From a virus: a stretch of 32,481 bases of DNA. This document shows, in pieces, positions 24,012 through 29,703 of this stretch. Within the stretch, counting starts at the first letter, position 1. Each line of letters begins with the position of its first letter. The notes below the pieces were generated by a model. It was not told the origin of the DNA, did no database searches, and saw nothing but the letters and a program-made list of their open reading frames with translations. The DNA lies in the IMG/VR virus record IMGVR_UViG_3300029153_000001, positions 1 through 32,481 of that record; one strand, 5' to 3'. Position numbers and translations under genes: made by a program.

Positions 24012-25685
24012 ATGAAACTACCTGAGTCTCACCCTTTGAGGGACTTCAGGAACTTCCTCTATCTGGTGTGGGAGTTCCTCTGGAAGGCTGGGGCCATCAC
24101 GGCAGCAAAGCCTGACCCCACTCCAGTTCAATATGACATTGCCCATTTCCTCCAGCACGGGCCTCGCCGTAAGGTCATCGAGGCATTCCGTGGGGTAGGG
24201 AAGTCGTGGATCACCTCGGCCTATGTGTGCTGGCGGTTGCTCCTGAACCCAAACCTCAACTTCCTTGTGGTGTCCGCCTCCAAGGATCGTGCTGACCAGT
24301 TCTCGACGTTCACCAAACGTCTGATCTTCGAGCTGCCTGTCCTCGCTCACCTGAAGCCGAGGGATGGTCAACGCAACTCCAACATCATGTTCGACGTTGG
24401 CCCAGCGGGTATCTCGCACTCTCCCTCGGTGAAGTCCGTGGGTATCACCGGCCAGCTCACTGGTAGCCGTGCCGACGAGATCATTGCCGATGACGTTGAA
24501 TCCCTGAACAACTCTCTCACTCAGGTCATGCGTGACCAACTCAGTGAGCGCATCAAGGAGTTCGACGCGATTATCAAACCTGGGGGTCAGATTACCTTCC
24601 TCGGTACTCCCCAGACTGAGATGTCCATCTACAACCAGCTCACCGACCGTGGCTACCAGATCCGCATCTGGCCCGCCCGTGTGCCAAGCGACATGGATCG
24701 CTATCAGGGCAAGCTGGCCCCGTTCGTTGCCGATATGATGGCCCGTGGCGCTCAGGCCCGTGAGGTGACTGATCCCCAGCGGTTCAGCCATGAGGATCTC
24801 CTTGAGCGTGAAGCCTCCTATGGCCGCTCTGGTTTCGCCCTCCAGTTCATGCTGGATACGTCTCTGAGTGACGCCGAGAAGTTCCCCCTGAAGCTCCAAG
24901 ACCTGATCGTCATGCCTCTGGATACACGCATGGCCCCGGTCAAGGTGGTCTGGTCGTCTGGCCCTGAATACATCATCAACGATGTCCCGTGTGTGGGCAT
25001 GTCCGGTGACAAGTTCTACCGGCCCATGTGGGTGGCCAGTGACATGGCCGAGTACACCGGCTCTGTCATGTTCATCGACCCTGCTGGTCGCGGTACGGAT
25101 GAAACCGCCTATGCAGTCGTGAAGATGCTCAATGGGTGGCTCTATGTGGTGGACGTAGGTGGCCTCGATGGAGGCTACAACGATACGACCATGAAGGCTC
25201 TGGCTACCCTCGCTGCCAAGCACCAGATCAACAAGGCGCTGGTGGAGAGCAACTTCGGTGACGGTATGTTCACTGAGCTGCTGAAGCCATGGCTGCGGAA
25301 GATCCATCCCTGCTCAGTCGAGGAGGTACGGGTCAACATCCAGAAGGAACGCCGGATCATCGACACCCTTGAGCCTGTCATGAACCAGCACCGTCTGGTC
25401 ATCGACAAGTCCATCATCAAGCGTGACTTCGAGTCAGCCGGAGATCCCAAGTACAGTCTGTTCTACCAGATGACGAGGATCACCAAGGACAAGGGTGCAT
25501 TGACCCACGACGACCGTCTGGATGCCCTTGCAGGAGCCGTTGCGTACTGGGTAGACCAGATGGCTAGGGACACCGAGAAAGCCGCTGAGAGCCACCGTGA
25601 GAGGCTTCTGGAGGCAGAGCTGAGGAAGTTCTCCCAGTCTGTCTTGGGGTACGATCCTCAAGTGGATACTTGGATGAGTGTGTGA
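24012..25685 (+). CDS. Large terminase subunit (DNA maturase B)
   Basis: 557 residues from ATG 24012, preceded by AGGAG at 23996-24000. The longer in-frame GTG at 23949 lies inside the terminator hairpin and is rejected. Walker A AFRGVGKSW is at residues 58-66 and a Walker B-like EIIADDVE at 156-163. The RNase H-type nuclease acids lie in MFIDPAGRGTDETAYAVV, VESNFGDG and THDDRLDALAGAV. Length matches T7 gp19 (586). It powers packaging through the portal and cuts the concatemer at the terminal repeats. Confidence 0.96.
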   Translation: MKLPESHPLRDFRNFLYLVWEFLWKAGAITAAKPDPTPVQYDIAHFLQHGPRRKVIEAFRGVGKSWITSAYVCWRLLLNPNLNFLVVSASKDRADQFSTFTKRLIFELPVLAHLKPRDGQRNSNIMFDVGPAGISHSPSVKSVGITGQLTGSRADEIIADDVESLNNSLTQVMRDQLSERIKEFDAIIKPGGQITFLGTPQTEMSIYNQLTDRGYQIRIWPARVPSDMDRYQGKLAPFVADMMARGAQAREVTDPQRFSHEDLLEREASYGRSGFALQFMLDTSLSDAEKFPLKLQDLIVMPLDTRMAPVKVVWSSGPEYIINDVPCVGMSGDKFYRPMWVASDMAEYTGSVMFIDPAGRGTDETAYAVVKMLNGWLYVVDVGGLDGGYNDTTMKALATLAAKHQINKALVESNFGDGMFTELLKPWLRKIHPCSVEEVRVNIQKERRIIDTLEPVMNQHRLVIDKSIIKRDFESAGDPKYSLFYQMTRITKDKGALTHDDRLDALAGAVAYWVDQMARDTEKAAESHRERLLEAELRKFSQSVLGYDPQVDTWMSV

Positions 25686-25696
25686 CCAATGATGAC

Positions 25697-25725
25697 GGAG
25701 GAGGTACGGACGCCTCCTTCGTTTC
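25697..25725 (+). terminator. Probable terminator after terL
   Basis: AGGAGG (25699-25704) pairs with CCTCCT (25713-25718), followed by TCGTTTC. The stem is short and the T-run poor, so efficiency is uncertain, but it sits 12 bases after the terL stop. Confidence 0.5.
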
Positions 25726-25739
25726 ACTCAGGCAGGTTC

Positions 25740-25761
25740 CTGCAAGATCCCTGCAAGATCC
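25740..25761 (+). repeat. Two tandem 11-base repeats
   Basis: CTGCAAGATCC occurs twice head to tail, directly upstream of the phage promoter at 25771. The meaning is unknown, perhaps part of the replication/packaging junction. Confidence 0.7.
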
Positions 25762-25770
25762 CTGACGTTC

Positions 25771-25800
25771 AATTAAGTGACAGTTATGGGGGGAGAGAGA
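25771..25800 (+). promoter_or_regulatory. SP6-like phage promoter (phiOR position)
   Basis: AATTAAGTGACAGT followed by TATGGGGGGAGAG, with predicted +1 at G25788. No gene follows for 1.3 kb. In T7 the promoter phiOR lies in just this place, after gene 19.5 near the right end, and primes replication and packaging of concatemers. Downstream, CTTATAG and CTATAAG (25820-25838) form a perfect 7-bp hairpin. Confidence 0.88.
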
Positions 25801-25852
25801 AGAAAGAAAAGGATGAAACTTATAGTGTATCTATAAGAGTCCTCTCTTGGTT

Positions 25853-25984
25853 CTCTGTCAGTTGTACCTCCCTGTGTCCTCTGTCAGTTGTCCTGACACC
25901 ATCATCACCATCATCATTCCCTTCACCAGACACAAGACACCAGACCCTCTGTCAGTTGTAGCCCTTGGCTCTCTGTCAGTCGTA
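25853..25984 (+). repeat. Four copies of a CTCTGTCAGTTGTA repeat
   Basis: Copies start at 25853, 25879, 25947 and 25971, with at most one change each (last base C in copy 2, C for T in copy 4). The spacing is 26, 68 and 24 bases. They lie between the phiOR-like promoter and the CCTCAAG repeats. On the reverse strand the core reads ACTGACAG, resembling the GTGACAG core of the phage promoter. Candidate binding sites for packaging or polymerase pausing. Confidence 0.85.
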
Positions 25985-25987
25985 CAG

Positions 25988-26019
25988 CCTCAAGTCTCAC
26001 CTCAAGTCTCAACCTCAAG
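25988..26019 (+). repeat. CCTCAAG repeats, left array (SRR-like)
   Basis: Three exact CCTCAAG at 25988, 26000 and 26013, two of them followed by TCTCA. The word differs by one base from CCTAAAG, the repeat that flanks the T7 terminal repeat. Confidence 0.75.
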
Positions 26020-26273
26020 CTGCACCTCCATGGCAGGTCTCCATGTGCCCCGCACCGGGGATTGACATAGGCCGATTATTTCTGCCAAAAATATGAGGGG
26101 GTATATAACGCGCTACGTCACCCTTTATCCCCCCTCGGCCCCCCTGCCAGTTCTGCCGATTTGACCGGGTGCCGGGTGCCCACACCACAAGCCACGCCAC
26201 AAGATGCCGCTAAGTGCTTGATCTGTAAGGGTTCGCGGTGGATAGTGTATCCCATGGCTGGCCTATTGGCTGA

Positions 26274-26319
26274 TTCTGCCGGGGTTCTGGTGGTGGTTCT
26301 GCCGGGGTTCTGGTGGTGG
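26274..26319 (+). repeat. Perfect tandem duplication of 23 bases
   Basis: A 23-base unit beginning TTCTGCCGGGG and ending GGTGGTGG occurs twice in direct tandem (26274-26296, 26297-26319). A strongly G/T-biased stretch with TTTTG words runs to about 26375. It lies in the part that would be the terminal repeat. Confidence 0.9.
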
Positions 26320-26398
26320 TTGGCTTTTGTTTTGGCTTTTGTGTCTTTTGTGGTGCATTCTTATTTTTTTCTCATAGACACAATATCTAGTAGTTCCA

Positions 26399-26578
26399 CC
26401 TCAAGCCAAACCACAAGATATAGTATCCCATCCCTCAAGACACAACATCTAGTATCGCCCTCAAGACACGACCACAAGATATAGTGGTGTGCTTTCCCTA
26501 TAGATGCAGCCGCAAGCCATGCCCTCAAGATTCGCCATCAAGCCCAGCTAAGTGATTGATCCTCAAGGGAATCTCAAG
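26399..26578 (+). repeat. CCTCAAG-type repeats, right array (SRL-like)
   Basis: CCTCAAG at 26399, 26433, 26459, 26523 and 26561, CCACAAG at 26411 and 26472, CCGCAAG at 26510, and looser ATCAAG/CTCAAG copies at 26537 and 26572. Several are followed by AGATATAGT or AGACACAACATCTAGT, which form a second, longer repeat layer. Two more CCACAAG lie at 26185 and 26197. In T7, about a dozen imperfect CCTAAAG repeats stand on the inner side of each terminal repeat. Confidence 0.78.
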
Positions 26579-26606
26579 AAAGTTCTGATTTTTTCGTCGA
26601 AAGGGG

Positions 26607-26636
26607 TTGACGTTGGTATCCATCCTCGCATATGAT
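26607..26636 (+). promoter_or_regulatory. Sigma70 early promoter P-E1
   Basis: TTGACG, an 18-base spacer and TATGAT. The spacer contains TATCCATCCTCG. It is the first of three tandem promoters and directs rightward early transcription by host polymerase. Confidence 0.78.
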
Positions 26637-26685
26637 TCATCCCGTCGACAGGGCAAACGCCCACACCGAAAGGGGTCGACAGGGG

Positions 26686-26714
26686 TTGACAGACTATCCA
26701 CCCTCGGATAAGAT
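26686..26714 (+). promoter_or_regulatory. Sigma70 early promoter P-E2
   Basis: TTGACA, 17 bases and TAAGAT, near-consensus. The spacer contains TATCCACCCTCGGA. The region from the spacer through the start (to ACAACCAGAT) is repeated almost exactly at P-E3. Confidence 0.88.
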
Positions 26715-26730
26715 GCACAACCAGATGACA

Positions 26731-26843
26731 CGCCGAAAGGTAGTCCCGTAGGAACACTGGAGTAGAAGGGTTCCGGGCGCAAGGTTCTACCACACTACCT
26801 TCGGCGGTCTCTCCGGGTAACTGGAAACGGTCAAAGGAGAGAC
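26731..26843 (+). ncRNA. Structured RNA in the P-E2 leader
   Basis: Starting about 10 nt after the P-E2 transcript start, CGCCGAAAGGTAGT (26731-26744) pairs with ACTACCTTCGGCG (26794-26806), 13 bp with one bulged A. It encloses a GTAGAA/TTCTAC stem. Directly after it, GTCTCTCC (26807-26814) pairs with GGAGAGAC (26836-26843), enclosing ACTG-GAAA-CGGT with a GNRA loop. There is no T-run and no ORF. Two abutting compact stems at the start of an early phage transcript recall the HK022 put antitermination RNAs, but this is inference. Confidence 0.6.
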
Positions 26844-26857
26844 GGTCGAAAAACTGG

Positions 26858-26886
26858 TTGACAAACTATCCACCCTCGGATAAGAT
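26858..26886 (+). promoter_or_regulatory. Sigma70 early promoter P-E3
   Basis: TTGACA, 17 bases and TAAGAT, with TATCCACCCTCGGA in the spacer. It is a near copy of P-E2 and the last promoter before the first early gene. Confidence 0.88.
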
Positions 26887-26899
26887 GCACAACCAGATA

Positions 26900-26945
26900 G
26901 GTCGCCAAGGTGACCAGCCCAGTAGGGCAACGCTCTTTAACAATT
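26900..26945 (+). promoter_or_regulatory. Hairpins plus boxA antitermination element
   Basis: In the P-E3 leader, GGTCGC/GTGACC (26900-26915) and GCCC/GGGC (26917-26928) form two hairpins. They are followed at 26931-26945 by CGCTCTTTAACAATT, which matches the boxA of E. coli rRNA leaders (GCTCTTTAACA) and resembles lambda nut boxA (CGCTCTTA). Hairpin-then-boxA is also the order in rrn leaders. NusB/S10 binding is the expected function. Confidence 0.75.
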
Positions 26946-26987
26946 CGGAATAACGGCTCGCATCCAAGGTCTGAGTAGATACTACAG

Positions 26988-27020
26988 GACGCATTGGGCA
27001 GATCACACTCTCAGTGCGTC
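26988..27020 (+). other. Early mRNA hairpin 1, possible RNase III site
   Basis: GACGCATTG pairs with CAGTGCGTC (one G-U) around a 15-base loop, followed by TATCCACTCTCACAAC (27027-27042) and the ribosome site of the 27064 ORF. A near copy stands before the next gene. Confidence 0.6.
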
Positions 27021-27063
27021 CGCTAGTATCCACTCTCACAACCAACCCGAAGGAGGGTAACCA

Positions 27064-27144
27064 ATGATCGCTGGAATCGTAGCTCTATGCACTGTAGGTG
27101 GCTGGGTACTGTCCCGCCCAATAGTGAAGGCACTCGGATACTGA
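27064..27144 (+). CDS. 26-residue membrane microprotein
   Basis: ATG 27064 is preceded by a near-ideal AAGGAGGG, and the ORF ends at TGA 27142-27144. The product, MIAGIVALCTVGGWVLSRPI followed by VKALGY, is one hydrophobic helix with a positive end. It is the first ORF after the three early promoters, so it should be among the first proteins made. Function is unknown. Alternatively the ribosome site could drive a leader peptide. Confidence 0.6.
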   Translation: MIAGIVALCTVGGWVLSRPIVKALGY

Positions 27145-27156
27145 GTGGCTACATCA

Positions 27157-27183
27157 AGGCGCATTGACGGTATCAGTGCGTCT
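27157..27183 (+). other. Early mRNA hairpin 2, possible RNase III site
   Basis: AGGCGCATTG pairs with CAGTGCGTCT (two wobble pairs) around ACGGTAT, followed by TATCCACCCTCACAAC at 27189-27204. Same module as the hairpin at 26988. Confidence 0.6.
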
Positions 27184-27229
27184 GAATGTATCCACCCTCA
27201 CAACTAAATCAACCAACAGGAGAATCATC

Positions 27230-27970
27230 ATGGCAAAGCCTAAAGGTATCGTGCTGTATGAAGGCCCGTCTGTACTGGACAACGCGCCTATCGTGGTGAT
27301 TGCCACTCTCAACAGCCGCAACGAAAAGACCGGGGATATGGTGCAAACGTGGATCATGCGTTCTGACATCAACCCCATGGAAGCCAGCAAGACAAAACAG
27401 GACGGCTCCGTCTGTGGTGGCTGCCCTCATCGTCACTCTTTGGGTGGTGCCTGTTACGTCAACATCGGCCAAGCGCCTCTGGCTGTCTGGAAGGCGTACA
27501 AGCGGGGTTCCTACGCCCACGTTACCGATGATGGTGTGGGTGATTACCTGAACGGTCGGTTTATCCGTCTGGGTTCCTACGGTGACCCGGCTGCTGTACC
27601 TGCACTGGTCTGGGAGTACGTCACTGGTCTGGCTTCTGGCTGGACAGGCTACACCCACCAGATTGGTCACCCGAAGTTCGACTCAAAGATCCTGAGCTTC
27701 TGCATGGTGTCCGCTGATACTCCCAAGTCTGCCCAGATGCACAACAAGTTCGGTCGTCGAACCTTCCGTGTGAAGACTCCCGAAGCGCCTCTCATGGCTG
27801 GGGAAGTGGTCTGTCCCGCTGAGACTGGCGTGAAGTGTGCTGACTGCCGTGCTTGCTCTGGTGCCCTTGGTACTGGTGCCTCCATCGTCATCGACGTTCA
27901 CGGCTCCCGCGCCAAGCGATACACCGACAAGTTCAACCGCGCCAACCTGATTGCGGTTTCTGCTGCCTGA
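27230..27970 (+). CDS. Early Cys-rich conserved phage protein
   Basis: 246 residues from ATG 27230 with AACAGGAG upstream. The family is seen in other phages but I know no function. Visible features are a beta-rich N-terminus (GIVLYEGPSVLDNAPIVVIATLNSRNEKTGDMVQTWIM), a first cysteine group CGGCPHR (about residues 59-66) followed by GGACYVNIGQAPLAVWKAYKRG, and a second, CPAETGVKCADCRACSG, near 203-220. The two CxxC-type clusters could bind zinc or an iron-sulfur centre. The C-terminal SRAKRYTDKFNR is basic. It is the first sizeable early gene, in the position where T7 encodes host-takeover proteins. Confidence 0.8.
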   Translation: MAKPKGIVLYEGPSVLDNAPIVVIATLNSRNEKTGDMVQTWIMRSDINPMEASKTKQDGSVCGGCPHRHSLGGACYVNIGQAPLAVWKAYKRGSYAHVTDDGVGDYLNGRFIRLGSYGDPAAVPALVWEYVTGLASGWTGYTHQIGHPKFDSKILSFCMVSADTPKSAQMHNKFGRRTFRVKTPEAPLMAGEVVCPAETGVKCADCRACSGALGTGASIVIDVHGSRAKRYTDKFNRANLIAVSAA

Positions 27971-28008
27971 TCCTATCCACCCTCGCAACCAATGCAGGAG
28001 GTTTATCA

Positions 28009-28033
28009 GGGGTCATTCCACCCGAGTGGCCCC
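28009..28033 (+). other. Early mRNA hairpin 3
   Basis: GGGGTCAT pairs with GTGGCCCC (two wobble pairs) around TCCACCCGA, between the 27230 gene and the 28071 gene. TATCCACCCTCGCAAC stands just before it at 27974-27989. Confidence 0.5.
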
Positions 28034-28070
28034 GAGTAAACCCACTGGTCAAACAACAGGAGAACGACAA

Positions 28071-28352
28071 ATGGCCTTGACCCGAGAAGACATCGCACAG
28101 ATGCGCCTCGCTGCTGAGATGTGCGACGACTACAGCCAATGGAAGCGTGAGATGGCCGAGGTGCGCCGTCTGGAAGCCGAACTCGACCGACTGGAAGGGA
28201 AAACTGGTGCGCCAACGCCCCAAGCCAAGCCCTACCAGCCCATCCCGAAGCGTCCGGCTCCCGGTATCCACTGCAAGTCCATCGAGGAGGCGCTGGCCGT
28301 GATGGATCGGGTCTTTGGCCTGAAGAAGGACAACAGGGAGGCCGCAGCATGA
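28071..28352 (+). CDS. Early helical hypothetical protein
   Basis: 93 residues from ATG 28071 (AACAGGAG upstream, like the neighbouring early genes). The first 45 residues form a heptad-like helix (SQWKREMAEVRRLEAELDRLEGK), likely a coiled coil for dimerisation. A Pro-rich linker (TPQAKPYQPIPKRPAP) and a short helix IEEALAVMDRVFGLKKD follow. Not recognised. The stop overlaps the next ATG, so the two are probably co-translated. Confidence 0.75.
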   Translation: MALTREDIAQMRLAAEMCDDYSQWKREMAEVRRLEAELDRLEGKTGAPTPQAKPYQPIPKRPAPGIHCKSIEEALAVMDRVFGLKKDNREAAA

Positions 28353-28792
28353 GGGTCTTCGTGTACTTCAACCTGCACCGCAAGTGCTGGTCTATCAAGG
28401 CGCTGGAAGGTGAGAACAAGGGTCGAGTGATCGGCCACGCCAAAGGCGTCTACCTGTCAGACGTTCGCCCGAAGGTCTCCGAGGCTGGTCGTCAACGTGT
28501 ACTGCGGGAGAAGCGCAAGAACGTACACGCTGGCCTGACCGGCAACCTGATGTGCGTCACTGACGACAGCAACCTGTGGAGGCGTTACCCGTACATCGGG
28601 AGCTACCACCACACCCTCGGGGCAACCCGGATTACCTACAACCCTTACCGTTGCGGTCACTTCACCCTGAAGAACGACCACACGACAGCCGTGAAGCATG
28701 TCGGTCTGGCGATCCTGCTGGACAGGGACGTTCACTGCTACCAAGTGCAAACCGAAACCATGACTGAACAGCAAGAACTGTTCGCTGCTTAA
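28349..28792 (+). CDS. Conserved phage hypothetical protein
   Basis: 147 residues. The N-terminus RVFVYFNLHRKCWSIKALEG followed by KGRVIGHAKGVYLSDVRPKVSEAGRQRVL is a pattern I recall from many phage genomes, always without a known function. Several conserved His, Cys and Tyr residues (YNPYRCGHF, DDSNLWRRYPYIG) suggest an enzyme or a metal site, unproven. The end is acidic (TMTEQQELFAA). It overlaps the 28071 gene by four bases (ATGA). Confidence 0.8.
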   Translation: MRVFVYFNLHRKCWSIKALEGENKGRVIGHAKGVYLSDVRPKVSEAGRQRVLREKRKNVHAGLTGNLMCVTDDSNLWRRYPYIGSYHHTLGATRITYNPYRCGHFTLKNDHTTAVKHVGLAILLDRDVHCYQVQTETMTEQQELFAA

Positions 28793-28811
28793 CCGATAGG
28801 AGAACTGAACC

Positions 28812-29243
28812 ATGATGACCCGTGCAATCCGTGAACTGCTGATCGCCAAGTCCTGCGACATCATCACCAAGGCTGACGCCTCAGAGAAATTCCCTGTGGG
28901 CACTCGCTTCGACTTCGATGTGCTGGGTGGCCCTCGCGCCAAGACTGCCCAAGTGGTGATCGAGCGCATCTTGGACAAAGTGTGCGGCATCGACCTCGCT
29001 GGTCTGGTGCAGTACGGCCCCTTCGAGGTGGTCTATGTGGCCACTCGTGCCCCGGCTGATCTGGTCTGCAAGGACTCAGATGGTGACCACTTCTACCTCC
29101 CGTCTGGTGTGCTGGCTCTACTGGATGGCTGCAAACAGGGGAACTTCCCGCCCGCGCTGCCCGGTGAAGACGAGGCAGACGAGGAGGAAAGCCCCGAAGC
29201 CATCGTCAAGACCCTGCTGGACAAGCTGAAGAACGCCGCCTAG
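28812..29243 (+). CDS. Early acidic hypothetical protein
   Basis: 143 residues from ATG 28812 (or 28815), with ATAGGAG at 28796-28802. The N-terminal helix (TRAIRELLIAKSCDIITKAD) is followed by beta-type segments (RFDFDVLG, FEVVYVATRAPADLVCKD, DHFYLPSGVLALL). A very acidic stretch (GEDEADEEESPEA) precedes a final Lys-rich helix. The acidic tail could mimic DNA, as several early phage inhibitors do. That is only a suggestion from composition. Confidence 0.75.
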   Translation: MMTRAIRELLIAKSCDIITKADASEKFPVGTRFDFDVLGGPRAKTAQVVIERILDKVCGIDLAGLVQYGPFEVVYVATRAPADLVCKDSDGDHFYLPSGVLALLDGCKQGNFPPALPGEDEADEEESPEAIVKTLLDKLKNAA

Positions 29244-29254
29244 TGGCTCACATC

Positions 29255-29276
29255 GAGGGCATCTGCGGGTGCCCTC
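29255..29276 (+). other. Early mRNA hairpin 4
   Basis: GAGGGCA pairs perfectly with TGCCCTC around TCTGCGGG in the gap between the 28812 and 29321 genes. No T-run follows, so RNA processing is more likely than termination. Confidence 0.55.
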
Positions 29277-29320
29277 CGTGGGAATCACTCCCGGTATTCA
29301 TCAACAACAGGAGACCAACC

Positions 29321-29632
29321 ATGAACAAGCTGAATACTCTGATCGACTCCATCATCGAGCAGTCCCGTGGCCGCTTCCTGACGGTCACCTTCCGCAAGAA
29401 CAACGGCGAGATCCGCACCATCAACGGTCGGGTAGGGGTGAACTTCCGTGACTGGCCCGCTGACCACCGCTTCGACAGCGAGGGCACCCAGACCTACTAC
29501 TTCCTGATCTGGTCTGTCCGTGACCGTGGGTTCCGCAGGATCAACGCCGAGAACGTCATTCGGATTGCCTCACAGGGCACCGTGCTTTACACCGAGGAGC
29601 CGGTGAATACTGGCGGGAGGATGGCCGCGTGA
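29321..29632 (+). CDS. Small SH3-like (WYL_2-type?) early protein
   Basis: 103 residues from ATG 29321 with AACAGGAG upstream. The middle FLTVTFRKNNGEIRTINGRVGV followed later by TYYFLIWSVRDRGFRRINAENVIRIASQG looks like a small beta-barrel of the WYL_2/DUF2693 Sm/SH3-like type (typically VTFxKKDGxxRxMxG). Such proteins are frequent in phages and may bind ligands or nucleic acid. The family match is tentative. The stop overlaps the next GTG start. Confidence 0.65.
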   Translation: MNKLNTLIDSIIEQSRGRFLTVTFRKNNGEIRTINGRVGVNFRDWPADHRFDSEGTQTYYFLIWSVRDRGFRRINAENVIRIASQGTVLYTEEPVNTGGRMAA

Positions 29633-29703
29633 CCTCCCCAGAGGATCGCATGGACTTGGTACTGATCCTGATTCTGATAGCCGTGACTGTGTACTACCTG
29701 TGA
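29629..29703 (+). CDS. 24-residue single-helix membrane peptide
   Basis: GTG 29629 overlaps the previous stop (GTGA), with GGGAGG at 29615-29620. The product is VTSPEDRMDLVLILILIAVT followed by VYYL. Starting at ATG 29650 (AGAGGA upstream) would give a 17-residue version. The sequence is one acidic-flanked hydrophobic helix. Unknown function, comparable in form to tiny phage membrane peptides. Confidence 0.5.
   Translation: MTSPEDRMDLVLILILIAVTVYYL

Larger units (their letters stand above)
25686..27063 (+). other. Non-coding genome junction (terminase to early genes)
   Basis: About 1.4 kb without a credible gene. The ORF candidates here lack ribosome sites and cross promoters and terminators. 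In order it holds a terminator, the phiOR-like promoter, four 14-base repeats, three CCTCAAG, a unique central part with a TG/T-rich stretch (about 26274-26375), a denser CCTCAAG-type array, three sigma70 promoters, structured RNA and a boxA. This equals the T7 series phiOR, SRR, terminal repeat, SRL, A promoters. Only one terminal repeat would be present, because the genome ends are joined. Its limits cannot be set without a virion end sequence. Confidence 0.7.

Noticed and set aside
25689-25961. ORF of 90 codons after terL, in the place of T7 genes 19.2/19.3/19.5
   Set aside because: No ribosome site. It runs through a terminator hairpin, tandem repeats, the phage promoter and the 14-base repeats, and its composition is low-complexity and unlike a protein.
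26161-26484. 107-codon ORF across the supposed terminal repeat
   Set aside because: No credible start or ribosome site. Contains the tandem duplication and CCTCAAG repeats.
25853-26578. CRISPR array
   Set aside because: Repeats are 7 or 14 bases, irregularly spaced, without constant spacers or cas genes. T7-type end repeats explain them better.
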